Shown piece by piece: positions 15,094 through 23,261 of a DNA stretch of 39,331 nucleotides. The notes under the pieces were generated by a model that saw only the letters and a list, made by a program, of their open reading frames with translations, had not been told where the DNA came from and made no database searches. Numbering within the stretch: position 1 is the stretch's first letter; every line of letters starts with the position of its first letter. Source of the stretch: Candidatus Cloacimonadota bacterium (lineage in GTDB: Bacteria; Cloacimonadota; Cloacimonadia; Cloacimonadales; TCS61); NCBI GenBank assembly GCA_021736135.1, contig JAIPGO010000028.1, positions 1 to 39,331 of the forward strand. Direction: 5' to 3'. A program made the translations under genes and the position numbers.

Positions 15094-16833
15094 CTATTTA
15101 TTATACAGGAAGAATTTAATCAGCTCGGAGTGGTGGGCGTTATTGAGAGCTTCGATGACGAGTTTGCGGTTTTCGGGCAGGAACCATTGAATAAGCGCTT
15201 TCATCAGGCGGAGTTCACGACCTTTGGGAATGTGAATAGGATTACCACTCAAGTCTTTACCGGTATAATACATCAGTGCGCTGGCTGTCATCGGCAGTGG
15301 AATATATTCCTGGATCTGGCGGAGTTTAACGTTTTCTCTTTTCAGATGAGCTGCCAGTTCGATAGTGTGATTGAGGATTGCACCGGGGTGACCGACTATA
15401 ATATAAGGAACAACCGCCTGTTTTTTATTAGCCTGCCGGCTGTAAGCAGCAAATATCTGCAAAAATTTCTGGTAAAGTTCAAAGGAAGGTTTTTGCATCA
15501 ATTGCAGGATCTCGGGGCTTTTATGTTCAGGTGCCAGTTTGAGCAGCCCGCCGGTATGTTCAGTGGCGATCTGGCGGATATATTTATCATCGCAGAGTGC
15601 CAGGTCAAAACGGATACCGGAAGCCACGAAGAGGTGTTCGATTTCGGGGATAGCGGCAGCTTTTTTCAGAAGACTGAGCAAGGGAGCATGATCGGTTCTC
15701 AGGTTGGGGCAGATCTCGGGAAAAAGACAGGATGTGCGGGGACAGGTAGCACTGATGCCGATTTTACATGCCATTTCCCACATATTAGCAGAAGGTCCAC
15801 CCAGATCGGAAATAGTACCACGAAAATAATCCTGTCTGGTAATAGTACGAATTTCATTTAAAATGGAAGAGACGGAGCGTGACTGAATGGATTTGCCCTG
15901 ATGATAGCCGATACCGCAGAAATTACAGCCGCCGAAACAGCCGCGATGAGTGGTAACAGAGGTTTTGATCTGATCGAAGGCGGTAATGGTTTTACCGTCA
16001 TACATAGGATGAGGCTGGCGCGCGAAGGGAAGAGCATATATTTCATCGAGAATTTGCGGTTTTAAAGGGGGAGCAGGAGGGTTGATCTTCAGCCAGCGAC
16101 CGGCGAAACTTTGACAAATTGTATGCTGGCGGTAGTGCTTTTCGTAAAGCAAATGCTGTTTGAACAGATCTTCGGCTGAGAAATCAGCCTGAAAAGAAGG
16201 AAGAACAATAGCGTCCTGCGGACATTTTGAAATGATGACGGCAGTACCGGGGACGTCCTGGGGAATAAGAGCCGGATTGTCATTCAGCGCATCGGCAATA
16301 ACTTTTATGGCAGATTCGCCCATTCCGTATACAAGCAATTGAGCGCGGCTATCGAAAAGAATGGAATTACGCAGTTTATCTGACCAGTAATCATAATGGG
16401 GCAAACGGCGCATACTGGCTTCAATGCCGCCGAGAACAATGGGAATATCCTTATAAAGGCTGTGGACAATCTGGCTATAGACGAGAGTAGCCCGATCTGG
16501 GCGCAAATCCGTTCTGCCGTCCGGTGAATAGGCATCGAGTGAACGCAGTTTCTTCTGGGCAGTATATTTATTGATCATGGAATCCATATTACCGGAAGTA
16601 ATGCCAAAAAAGAGACGGGGAGCCCCAAGAGACATAAAAGAGTATGGATCATTAATATCTGGTTGAGGTAAAATGGCTACTTTGTAACCACAAGCCTGCA
16701 GCCAGCGTCCGATGACGGCAGCAGCAAAAGAGGGATGATCTACGTAAGCATCTCCGGAAATAATGATAATATCAGCCTGTTTCCAGCCTAGAGTTTCAAT
16801 TTCATGGCGAGAGACAGGGAGGAATTGTTTCAT
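15094..16833 (-). CDS. ygiQ: YgiQ-family radical SAM protein
   Basis: This 579-aa member of the YgiQ (UPF0313) family of large radical-SAM proteins has an unknown reaction. The N-terminal B12-binding-like region shows the family signature FLPVSRHEIETLGW and GDAYVDHPSFAAAVIGRWL. The radical-SAM cluster motif is RGCFGGCNFC (Cys299, Cys303, Cys306; CxxxCxxC), followed by YHQGKSIQSRS. Other conserved blocks are GGIEASMRRLPHYDYW and KLAPEHKSPEIL. The ATG at 16833 fits family N-termini but has no Shine-Dalgarno: it directly follows the T-tract of the csp terminator. Translation may be leaderless or depend on read-through. It lies downstream of the cold-shock gene on the same strand and ends in the spacer opposite arcC. 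Confidence 0.93.
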   Translation of the reverse strand: MKQFLPVSRHEIETLGWKQADIIIISGDAYVDHPSFAAAVIGRWLQACGYKVAILPQPDINDPYSFMSLGAPRLFFGITSGNMDSMINKYTAQKKLRSLDAYSPDGRTDLRPDRATLVYSQIVHSLYKDIPIVLGGIEASMRRLPHYDYWSDKLRNSILFDSRAQLLVYGMGESAIKVIADALNDNPALIPQDVPGTAVIISKCPQDAIVLPSFQADFSAEDLFKQHLLYEKHYRQHTICQSFAGRWLKINPPAPPLKPQILDEIYALPFARQPHPMYDGKTITAFDQIKTSVTTHRGCFGGCNFCGIGYHQGKSIQSRSVSSILNEIRTITRQDYFRGTISDLGGPSANMWEMACKIGISATCPRTSCLFPEICPNLRTDHAPLLSLLKKAAAIPEIEHLFVASGIRFDLALCDDKYIRQIATEHTGGLLKLAPEHKSPEILQLMQKPSFELYQKFLQIFAAYSRQANKKQAVVPYIIVGHPGAILNHTIELAAHLKRENVKLRQIQEYIPLPMTASALMYYTGKDLSGNPIHIPKGRELRLMKALIQWFLPENRKLVIEALNNAHHSELIKFFLYNK

Positions 16834-16859
16834 AAAAAAAAGCGGCGTTTACCGCCGCT
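16834..16859 (-). terminator. Intrinsic terminator of the csp transcript
   Basis: On the minus strand the 7-bp GC-rich stem AGCGGCG/CGCCGCT with a five-base loop is followed by eight T residues. It lies about 10 bases after the csp stop codon. The last T is immediately followed by the ATG of ygiQ. Confidence 0.85.
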
Positions 16860-16869
16860 AGTATTACTA

Positions 16870-17094
16870 TTATCTGTAATTTGCGGGGTTCACTCGAACA
16901 ACGTTGATAGCCTGTTCACCTTTATCGGTGTCTATCAATTCGAATTCGACTTCTTCTTCTGCAACCAGAAATTTGCGTTGATTATCACTAATAGTGACGA
17001 TCGATTGCCAGTGAACGAAGTATTCCTTATTATCTTCGCTCTGGATGAAACCATAACCTTTGGAATCATCAAACCATTTAACAGTTCCTTTCAT
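16870..17094 (-). CDS. Cold-shock domain protein (CspA family)
   Basis: This 74-aa single OB-fold RNA/DNA-binding protein probably acts as an RNA chaperone. The start MKGTVKWFDDSKGYGFI contains the RNP1 motif KGYGFI. RNP2 is YFVHWQSI, with Trp where most relatives have Phe (FVHF). The C-terminal half has VEFELIDTDKGEQAINVV. AAAGGA precedes the ATG. The THUMP-like methyltransferase gene ends 35 bases upstream on the same strand, so the two may share a transcript, and a strong terminator follows directly. Confidence 0.95.
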   Translation of the reverse strand: MKGTVKWFDDSKGYGFIQSEDNKEYFVHWQSIVTISDNQRKFLVAEEEVEFELIDTDKGEQAINVVRVNPANYR

Positions 17095-17129
17095 AATGCA
17101 TCCTTTAAAAATAATACAGGTAAAAAAAA

Positions 17130-18353
17130 TCAGAGAGCCGATTCTTTACAAGTTAAATCTTTTTCGGGTTCCAGAACGGCAACTTGATGCTGGCTGCCAA
17201 TACGCACTATGACAATAATCATTCTATTTGTGCCCTGCAATTTAAATTCCGAAAGTATTTTTTCGGCAGTGAGTGGGAAACCACGGGTTTTGATGATGAG
17301 TTCACCCACAGCATGCTGTTTGAAATATTTCTTAAGGTGTTTCAAATTCCAGGGAAAATGTTCAAGAATTCGATAAGTTTTTCCAAACTTGGAGGAAACG
17401 GGAATCTTACCGGTAAGCAGGGCAATATGTGGATCGAGTATTTGGTAGCCGAGATCTGTGCCGATTTTTTGAACCAGTCCGGCGCGGATGATGGCATTAT
17501 CTGGTTCAAAGAGAAATTCCTGCCATCCTGAGACAGCAATCTTTTCCAAACCGCTGCCGGACAAAGTGTGGTTTCCCGGTAACAATATTGCCTGACGTTT
17601 GGCTGATACATCAGATTCTTCCAGGCAGAGCAGTATCTCTTTTAGAACACCGTTTTCGGAAATAAATTCCCAGTGAAAACCAGATGTGGGGTAGATGCCC
17701 AGAGGAGAGAAATATTTTTTTTCAAGAACTTTGTAATCGAGAGCAGGGGCAAGTTTAAGCAGCAGACGCGGGGCAAGTTTTTGGGTGAAAAAAAGCTGCA
17801 GCAATGCGCTTAAAGGAGGTGACATGGTTTCAGGATCAAGGCTGCGACGTGAATCCGGTCTCCTGTCAGGATCGGCAAAGATGAGATCAATGCGTTGGTT
17901 AAAATCTTCAGCAGGTTGCTTGAGAAACTCAATTTGCGATAAATGCCGGCAGTTATACTGCGCACATAGCAGGGTCTCTTCATCAATATCGAGGGCATAG
18001 ACCTTTTCTTTATGTTGAGCTAGAGCGATTAGATCAGCGCCAATACCGCAACAGAGGTCGGCAATGGAGAAAGCATTTAAGCTTTTTTGATAATGATATT
18101 CTGCAAGCGCAAGAGATGAAGCCTGTTGCAGTCCCTTACTGGTGAAGAGTTTTTGCTGAGGTGAGTGGAACTTCAAGTGGGCTTTTTGACGCAAGTCTTT
18201 CTGAGTGAGTATTTCCGGCCAGGGGAATAGGGGAAATTGCTTTTTGAGATTCTGCAGTTCGTTGATGTTTACTTCGACTGAAGAATTGAGGATATTATCT
18301 ATATCAGAAGGTAAACCTTCATTTATCAGCTCAATCAGTTTTTTAATATCCAT
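17130..18353 (-). CDS. SAM methyltransferase with C-terminal THUMP-like domain
   Basis: The 407-aa protein has a Rossmann methyltransferase core with motif I IADLCCGIGADLIALA (97-112), an acidic motif II (ALDIDEET) and a motif IV variant, FADPDRR (159-165), in place of the usual NPPY. The C-terminal region (about 310-400, with LIIKTRGFPLTAEKI) resembles the THUMP-like domain of the PG_1098 group known from Bacteroidetes. The substrate is unknown; RNA is the likely class, by inference from the domain. AGGAAA is found before the ATG at 18353. It precedes the cold-shock gene on the same strand. Confidence 0.85.
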   Translation of the reverse strand: MDIKKLIELINEGLPSDIDNILNSSVEVNINELQNLKKQFPLFPWPEILTQKDLRQKAHLKFHSPQQKLFTSKGLQQASSLALAEYHYQKSLNAFSIADLCCGIGADLIALAQHKEKVYALDIDEETLLCAQYNCRHLSQIEFLKQPAEDFNQRIDLIFADPDRRPDSRRSLDPETMSPPLSALLQLFFTQKLAPRLLLKLAPALDYKVLEKKYFSPLGIYPTSGFHWEFISENGVLKEILLCLEESDVSAKRQAILLPGNHTLSGSGLEKIAVSGWQEFLFEPDNAIIRAGLVQKIGTDLGYQILDPHIALLTGKIPVSSKFGKTYRILEHFPWNLKHLKKYFKQHAVGELIIKTRGFPLTAEKILSEFKLQGTNRMIIVIVRIGSQHQVAVLEPEKDLTCKESAL

Positions 18354-18390
18354 ATTTTCCTATTTCCTATATATCATTCAACTAAGCCCC

Positions 18391-18495
18391 CTTGCGAATG
18401 GTTGAATGACCTCCGCAATGGTAGCGGCCGGTACTGCTGAATATCTTTTGGCTGGGTGTTTTTTGTCATTGCGGAGGTCAGCGACCATCCGCAAG
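18391..18495. repeat. Imperfect 30-bp inverted repeat (MITE/REP-like)
   Basis: The left arm 18391-18420 and right arm 18467-18495 are inverted copies, both carrying GACCTCCGCAATG on their inner side and CTTGCG on the outer side, with a small indel between. The 46-base centre codes for nothing evident. A second, mutually exclusive 9-bp stem (18374-18382 with 18401-18409) shares the left arm. It sits between two minus-strand genes and may be a non-autonomous element remnant. Confidence 0.6.
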
Positions 18496-18506
18496 ATTTT
18501 AGCGGA

Positions 18507-18547
18507 TAAAAAAAACGAAACCCTGGCATTGGGTCAGGGTTTCGTTT
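18507..18547 (-). terminator. Intrinsic terminator of the LPP20/YfaP unit
   Basis: A perfect 13-bp stem (18513-18525 with 18535-18547, core CGAAACCCTG) closes on a nine-base loop. On the minus strand it is followed by a T-run. It starts 15 bases after the stop codon of the lipoprotein gene. Confidence 0.85.
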
Positions 18548-18561
18548 GCATTAAATTTCGC

Positions 18562-19110
18562 TTACTTGTTCAGCTCAAATTCGAGTTCTTTGAAAGCCTG
18601 GGACGCTTTGAATTCGTTATAGAGGGCTTCTTCGTGTTTGATCTGGTCAACCAGGTTCTTGTTGACCGTTTCGCGCGGTATGGAAACGCGAATGAAAGCC
18701 TGATACCGTAAGCCGTTTTCAGTTTCAATAAGTTCTGATTTTTCTTTGGTGATCATCGTACCGGTGAATTTGGCATTGGCAACTTCCTTAATAACTTTGC
18801 TGGTAAGAGCGTGAATTTCAGGATTTTCGTATCCGATTTCTTCTTCGAAGTTTTTCACGAGTCCCTGAACTTCAGATTCCACGTATTGAGCAGCTTCGAG
18901 CATAGCATTAGCTCTTCCGGCATCGGTTGCCATAGTTCTGCTGGTCTTAATACCCACACCAAAAGTATGAATATAATTGGGATCGTCCTGTACTCTCCAC
19001 CATTCCGGGTAATCACCTTCAGCAAATTTCTGGGTTTCCTTGTTACCACCACAGGCAGTGATGAGAAATGCGGCTATAAGCGCCAGGATAAGGATTTTCA
19101 TAAGTTTCAT
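18562..19110 (-). CDS. LPP20-family lipoprotein
   Basis: The 182-aa protein has a lipoprotein signal peptide with lipobox LITAC; Cys20 is the predicted lipidated residue. The mature part starts GGNKETQKFAEGDYPEWW and continues with FGVGIKTSRTMATDAGRANAM, the 'PeWw...GvG...a...A...A' pattern of the LPP20 family, whose members sit in the outer membrane or associate with flagellar or envelope complexes. The exact function is unknown. GGAGGAATA stands before the ATG at 19110, which fixes the start over the internal ATG at 19101. The gene follows the YfaP-like gene by 14 bases and is closed by a strong terminator, so the two form an operon. Confidence 0.85.
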   Translation of the reverse strand: MKLMKILILALIAAFLITACGGNKETQKFAEGDYPEWWRVQDDPNYIHTFGVGIKTSRTMATDAGRANAMLEAAQYVESEVQGLVKNFEEEIGYENPEIHALTSKVIKEVANAKFTGTMITKEKSELIETENGLRYQAFIRVSIPRETVNKNLVDQIKHEEALYNEFKASQAFKELEFELNK

Positions 19111-19124
19111 TATTCCTCCATATT

Positions 19125-20288
19125 TTATTCGTGAATATTTTTATCATCCGCACAATAAGTAACCGTATTTATGGGGATGATGTTATTTGTTTCATCAATC
19201 CGGAATACATGCCAGGTATTGCCGCGTCCTTCCGGTACGTAGAAAGTTTTAAGCAACCTGTTCTCGCCATAGATATCGACTCTGGCTCCGCTTCTCTGCA
19301 GGTCTTTCGCTCTTTTAGAACTGCGATGAGAATAGTCAAATACCGAGTACTGATAAACACCTTTTGCCGGTTTATAGATGGTAATGGTTTCGGGACCATA
19401 AGAAGAACGGTCATCGCGGTCGAGAAAATCTTTGCCGCCCATAGGATAATGATCCTGATACCAGATATGGAAATTACCGCCATCAGGATTAGGTCCGCTG
19501 AGATGAGCATCAAGATCGCGGGGTCGGCTGCCCCAGGTAAGCACGATACGGTAGTTCTGAATGGTTTCACTGAGAGCAATCACGTATTCGCGGGGAGATT
19601 CGTCAATACCCATTACCACGGGCAGAGTATAGCCGATGTAGCCTTTTTTGGAAACACTTAGTTCATAATGTCCGATTTCGCAAGGGAACATAAAAAAACC
19701 TTCCGCATCGGTTGTCAGGTTTTGAAGCTCTCCAAATTCACCCGAGAGAGTAATGGATACATTGGGAATGAGTGTGCCGATAACGCAGTCTATAACGCTG
19801 CCGATTACCATACGAGAGCGGGGATAGTAGCGTAATTCATGGTCAATTTCACCGTTTTCGGCATCAAGATTGAACACCTTGCAGACAAGACCGGTACCTT
19901 CGGAAACAGCAATCTGATCTATGAGACTGCCGTTCTGAAATATTTTAACCAGTGGTTTTGCTGCTGCGAGACTAGTGAAATCAGGATTAAGGTCATCATC
20001 GGCAAATTTGTCTTTCACCCAGAAAGAGAAATAACCGCTTTCGGTGTTGATTATGAAACGCTGCTTGCTGCTGAAAGAAGACCCGTCCTCACCTTTGGAG
20101 ATGAGAGCGCCGTTAAGAGTAGTTTCAGGATGCATTCCCTGCACAAAACCCTGATTATTATCAACGCTGCCGGTAAGTATGCCATTGCATTCCGCACCAA
20201 ACTCATCCCAGGTGAGTTCCACCTCATAAACGGTTGCCGACATAATACTGAAGGCAATTAACATGCTCAAAAATATAACTTTCTTCAT
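19125..20288 (-). CDS. Secreted YfaP-like protein with carboxypeptidase-regulatory-like domain
   Basis: The 387-aa protein has a signal peptide (about residues 1-18). A first beta-rich domain (19-150) is followed by a CarboxypepD_reg-like beta sandwich (about 160-240: GSVIDCVIGTLIPNVSITLSG, TTDAEGFFMFPCEIGHY). The C-terminal YfaP/DUF2135-like domain (about 245-370) contains YRIVLTWGSRPRDLDAHLSGP, YGPETITIYKP and a Tyr-rich sandwich. The LTW-x(n)-DLDaHL motif is characteristic of that family. It is likely exported to the periplasm or cell surface; no ligand is known. It is first in an operon with the LPP20 lipoprotein. Confidence 0.8.
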   Translation of the reverse strand: MKKVIFLSMLIAFSIMSATVYEVELTWDEFGAECNGILTGSVDNNQGFVQGMHPETTLNGALISKGEDGSSFSSKQRFIINTESGYFSFWVKDKFADDDLNPDFTSLAAAKPLVKIFQNGSLIDQIAVSEGTGLVCKVFNLDAENGEIDHELRYYPRSRMVIGSVIDCVIGTLIPNVSITLSGEFGELQNLTTDAEGFFMFPCEIGHYELSVSKKGYIGYTLPVVMGIDESPREYVIALSETIQNYRIVLTWGSRPRDLDAHLSGPNPDGGNFHIWYQDHYPMGGKDFLDRDDRSSYGPETITIYKPAKGVYQYSVFDYSHRSSKRAKDLQRSGARVDIYGENRLLKTFYVPEGRGNTWHVFRIDETNNIIPINTVTYCADDKNIHE

Positions 20289-20357
20289 ATCCGGTTCCCT
20301 AATTTATTATCGAGGATATATATTCAAAAAGTTAAAGTTATTGTCAAGAAGCAAAAA

Positions 20358-20580
20358 ATGGTGAGGTGTGATCGGAGACGGGAGGTGGAGTGTCATCACC
20401 ATTCCCCCTTCAATCTGAGATCGTGACCACTCCCGTTGAAGGATAGGGGTAGACCTGTGTGTCTGCCCTTTATACCTGAATATAAAACACAAATCCTATC
20501 CTGGTATATATGTGCAAGAGGGTAAACACGCAGGTTTACCCCCTACCATTGGTCATCACACCTTTACTATATATATAGTA
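20358..20580. repeat. Cluster of nested palindromes in spacer
   Basis: The spacer 20289-20672 carries several inverted repeats. AGGTGTGAT (20364-20372) pairs with ATCACACCT (20555-20563) across the cluster. AATGGTGA (20358-20365) pairs with TCACCATT (20395-20402). AGGATAGG (20440-20447) pairs with CCTATCCT (20495-20502) and encloses GGGTAGAC/GTCTGCCC (20447-20468, one G-U). A sister hairpin, GGGTAAAC/GTTTACCC, lies at 20520-20541. A 16-bp AT palindrome sits at 20565-20580. No gene is seen in it. It resembles dispersed palindromic repeats of environmental genomes, or a decayed mobile element. Confidence 0.6.
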
Positions 20581-20651
20581 TGATTATATATTTAGTTAAT
20601 AGATAACAGGGGGATGCGAGATGTAAAGGAAAAAGCTTGTCAGGAAGAGGT

Positions 20652-20668
20652 GGGAATAAATTTTCTGG
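20652..20668. repeat. 17-bp direct repeat, left copy
   Basis: The sequence gggaataaattttctgg occurs here and identically at 21515-21531. The two copies flank the methyltransferase gene, the left copy ending five bases before its ATG. Flanking bases differ, so the identity is limited to 17 bp. Confidence 0.8.
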
Positions 20669-20672
20669 ATAA

Positions 20673-21272
20673 ATGGATAATGCAAAGAGATATTATAAAA
20701 AACATGCTGAAGAGTTTATTCAGCGCACGGTTTCTCTGGATATGAGTGATATCTATACTCCATTTCTGGAATTACTGCCCTTGGGGAGTTGCATTTTGGA
20801 TGTAGGCTGCGGATCCGGCAGAGATGCCGAAAAATTCCAGGAAAAGGGATATGCTGTTACGGCATTAGATCCAGTAGAAGAATTTGTGGCTTATAGCAGC
20901 AGGTTGACTGGTAAAAAAACTTTGCTGATGAAAGTAGAAGACATCGAATTTGCCGGGGAATTTGAGGGTATCTGGGCTTGCTCGTCATTACTGCATATTC
21001 GGCCGGAAAAGATGCAGGATGTATTCAGAAAACTTAATCGTGCCTTAAAGGAAGAGGGTATTTTATTTATATCTGTAAAATACGGGGAATTTGAAGGCGA
21101 GAAAGAAGGGACATTTTTCTGTTTTTATACTGAGGAGAAGTTTGAAGAAACCAGATTTCAGCAGGCTGGTTTTGAACTGGTAAAATATCTGTATACACTT
21201 GATAAACAGCCGGGGAGAGAAAATGAGAAATGGCTGAATGTGTATTTAAGGAAAGTGGCAGCAGTGACATAG
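20673..21272 (+). CDS. Class I SAM-dependent methyltransferase
   Basis: This 199-aa methyltransferase of the type 11/TehB-like group has motif I ILDVGCGSGRD (41-51), an acidic end to strand 2 (ALDP), a post-motif segment (GIWACSSLLHI) resembling the 'W....l.h' block, and LNRALKEEGILFISVK (motif VI area). The substrate is unknown; small molecules are typical of the group. The ATG is preceded by only a weak GGA, and the preceding 17-bp repeat occupies the ribosome-binding region. It stands alone between a palindrome-rich spacer and the tRNA-tuf operon, framed by direct repeats, which may mean it was inserted later. Confidence 0.85.
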   Translation: MDNAKRYYKKHAEEFIQRTVSLDMSDIYTPFLELLPLGSCILDVGCGSGRDAEKFQEKGYAVTALDPVEEFVAYSSRLTGKKTLLMKVEDIEFAGEFEGIWACSSLLHIRPEKMQDVFRKLNRALKEEGILFISVKYGEFEGEKEGTFFCFYTEEKFEETRFQQAGFELVKYLYTLDKQPGRENEKWLNVYLRKVAAVT

Positions 21273-21627
21273 TGGAGGAAAAAGAAGACTCACCAGGTCA
21301 GCTCAGGGAAGAACTGATTTTTTGAGTAAGAAGAAAATAAAATAAAAGAAAAGATATTTTATGTCAGCTGATTTGTGGAGAAGTGGGAGGGATACCGGAT
21401 AATATAAATTCACCAGGGTTTTAACTATCGTTAAAGTATGATATTGTGGAGGAATATGGCTTGGTAAGAGAAAAAATGGAAGCATGATAAAATAAAGTAA
21501 TTGACATATGAAAAGGGAATAAATTTTCTGGTTTTTCAAAGCGAGATCATTAAAAAGTTTAAAGTGTGCAGAAATAGGTTGACAGCCAGGAAGCAACCCG
21601 GCTTTTTGGCAAAACCTTGAAAAGGAA
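21273..21627. other. Spacer upstream of the tRNA-tuf operon
   Basis: No gene is credible here; a minus-strand frame (21303-21596) lacks family features. It must contain the promoter for the tRNA-tuf-rpoB block. Two TTGACA boxes are visible, at 21501-21506 and 21579-21584, but neither has a convincing -10 at 16-18 bases. An imperfect 9-bp stem (CCAGGAAGC with GCTTTTTGG, about 21586-21609) lies just before the first tRNA. The second copy of the 17-bp repeat is at 21515-21531. Confidence 0.45.
21515..21531. repeat. 17-bp direct repeat, right copy
   Basis: This is an exact match to 20652-20668 (gggaataaattttctgg), 863 bases downstream and in the same orientation. It lies 8 bases after a TTGACA box in the presumed promoter region of the tRNA-tuf operon. 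Confidence 0.8.
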
Positions 21628-21702
21628 GCCAGCGTGGCTCAACGGTAGAGCAACGCACTTGTAATGCGTAGGTTGTGGGTTCGATTCCTACCGCTGGCAC
21701 CA
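21628..21702 (+). tRNA. tRNA-Thr (UGU)
   Basis: The acceptor stem is GCCAGCG/CGCTGGC. The anticodon loop TTGTAAT gives anticodon TGT, and the T-loop is GTTCGATTC. CCA is encoded. It is the first of four tRNAs before tuf, in the thrU-tyrU-glyT-thrT order of the classical tufB operon. Confidence 0.96.
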
Positions 21703-21722
21703 TTATCTACTAAAAAGAATGT

Positions 21723-21808
21723 GGAGAGGTTCCCGAGCGGCCAAAGGGAACAGACTGTAAATCTGTCGTCAGACGACTTCGGAGGTTCGAATCCTCCCCT
21801 CTCCACCA
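21723..21808 (+). tRNA. tRNA-Tyr (GUA)
   Basis: This class II tRNA has a long variable arm (GTCGTCAGACGAC region), acceptor stem GGAGAGG/CCTCTCC, anticodon GTA in CTGTAAA, and encoded CCA. It is second in the cluster. Confidence 0.96.
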
Positions 21809-21818
21809 TAATAAACGA

Positions 21819-21894
21819 GCGAGGGTAGCTCAATTGGTAGAGCATCAGCCTTCCAAGCTGAGGGTCGCGGGTTCGAGACCCGTTCCTCGCTCCA
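21819..21894 (+). tRNA. tRNA-Gly (UCC)
   Basis: The acceptor stem is GCGAGGG/TCCTCGC with a G-U at the base. The anticodon loop CTTCCAA gives anticodon TCC. The discriminator is T and CCA is encoded. It is third in the cluster. Confidence 0.96.
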
Positions 21895-21914
21895 TTTTGA
21901 GATAAATGGGCTGT

Positions 21915-21990
<76 letters not shown>

Positions 21991-22058
21991 CGCACGGACA
22001 AAGAAGATAAAGATTAATAATAAGAAAAAGAATTGCTTAATAATAGCAAGGAGGAAAG

Positions 22059-23249
22059 ATGGCTAAGGCAAAATTTGTACGTAATAAACCGCATGTTAAC
22101 GTTGGAACTATAGGTCATATAGACCATGGGAAGACAACCTTAACGGCAGCTATTACCCTCTATTTATCAAAGTCAGGCGGTGCCAGTTTCATGAGCTTTG
22201 ATGCTATTGACAATGCACCGGAAGAGAAAGAACGCGGAATCACGATTGCCACTGCGCACGTGGAATATCAGACGGCAAATCGTCATTATGCTCATGTTGA
22301 CTGTCCCGGGCATGCAGATTACATTAAGAATATGATCACCGGTGCTGCCCAGATGGACGGAGCGATTTTAGTAGTGAGTGCAGCGGATGGGCCAATGCCT
22401 CAAACCCGTGAACACATACTTCTTGCGCGTCAGGTGGGTGTTCCGGCGATGGTTGTATATTTAAATAAAGCCGATATGGTTGATGATCCTGAACTGCTGG
22501 AACTGGTAGAGCTGGAAGTGCGCGAGCTTTTAAGCATTTATGAATTTCCAGGAGATGATATTCCTATCATTACAGGTTCAGCGTTACTGGCATTGAATGG
22601 CGATCCGGGAGATCTGGGAGAGCAGTCTATCCAGAGATTAATGGATGCTGTAGATAGTTATGTTCCGTTACCGGAGCGTGATATTGACAAACCGTTCCTG
22701 CTTCCCGTGGAAGACGTATTTTCTATTCAGGGACGTGGCACGGTTGCTACTGGAAGAATTGAACGTGGAGTAATCAAAGTAGGCGAGAAAGTTGAAAGAG
22801 TAGGAATTCATGCCACGGTTGAGACGGTATGTACGGGAGTGGAGATGTTCCGAAAGATACTTGATCGCGGAGAAGCCGGAGATAACGTAGGTATTCTTCT
22901 ACGCGGTATGGCAAAAGATGAGATCGAACGCGGAATGGTTCTGGCTAAGCCGAAATCAGTAAACCCGCACACGAAGTTCAGTGGCAAAACCTACATACTA
23001 ACCAAAGACGAAGGTGGACGACACAAACCATTCTTTAATGGCTATCGTCCCCAGTTTTATTTCCGTACGACCGACGTTACCGGCTCTATCAGTTTACCTG
23101 AAGGAGTTGAGATGGTTATGCCCGGAGATAATGTTAATATATCAGGCGAATTGATCACACCGATAGCCATGGAGCTAGGGCTTCGTTTTGCTATCCGCGA
23201 AGGTGGACGAACAATTGGTGCTGGCGTTGTAGCAGAGATAATGGAATAA
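22059..23249 (+). CDS. tuf: Elongation factor Tu
   Basis: This GTPase delivers aminoacyl-tRNA to the ribosomal A site. The 396 aa include G1 GHIDHGKT (19-26), switch [19 protein letters not shown]3 DCPGHADY, G4 NKAD (Ala where NKCD is usual) and the domain 2/3 blocks [20 protein letters not shown] and [16 protein letters not shown] precedes the ATG. It directly follows four tRNA genes whose products it carries, and it precedes rpmG by 12 bases. No second tuf follows fusA in this window. Confidence 0.98.
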   Translation: MAKAKFVRNKPHVNVGTIGHIDHGKTTLTAAITLYLSKSGGASFMSFDAIDNAPEEKERGITIATAHVEYQTANRHYAHVDCPGHADYIKNMITGAAQMDGAILVVSAADGPMPQTREHILLARQVGVPAMVVYLNKADMVDDPELLELVELEVRELLSIYEFPGDDIPIITGSALLALNGDPGDLGEQSIQRLMDAVDSYVPLPERDIDKPFLLPVEDVFSIQGRGTVATGRIERGVIKVGEKVERVGIHATVETVCTGVEMFRKILDRGEAGDNVGILLRGMAKDEIERGMVLAKPKSVNPHTKFSGKTYILTKDEGGRHKPFFNGYRPQFYFRTTDVTGSISLPEGVEMVMPGDNVNISGELITPIAMELGLRFAIREGGRTIGAGVVAEIME

Positions 23250-23261
23250 GGAAGAATAAAC

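Noticed and set aside
14998-15861. Plus-strand ORF of 287 aa
   Set aside because: Most of it is antisense to ygiQ, which has clear radical-SAM motifs; no family features.
16855-16869. csp terminator as a riboswitch for ygiQ
   Set aside because: Only one simple hairpin with a T-run is present, without an alternative pairing partner or an aptamer-like region.
21303-21596. Minus-strand ORF of 97 aa in the tuf upstream spacer
   Set aside because: Low-complexity Leu/Phe-rich translation of AT-rich DNA, no Shine-Dalgarno, and it would cover the expected promoter region.
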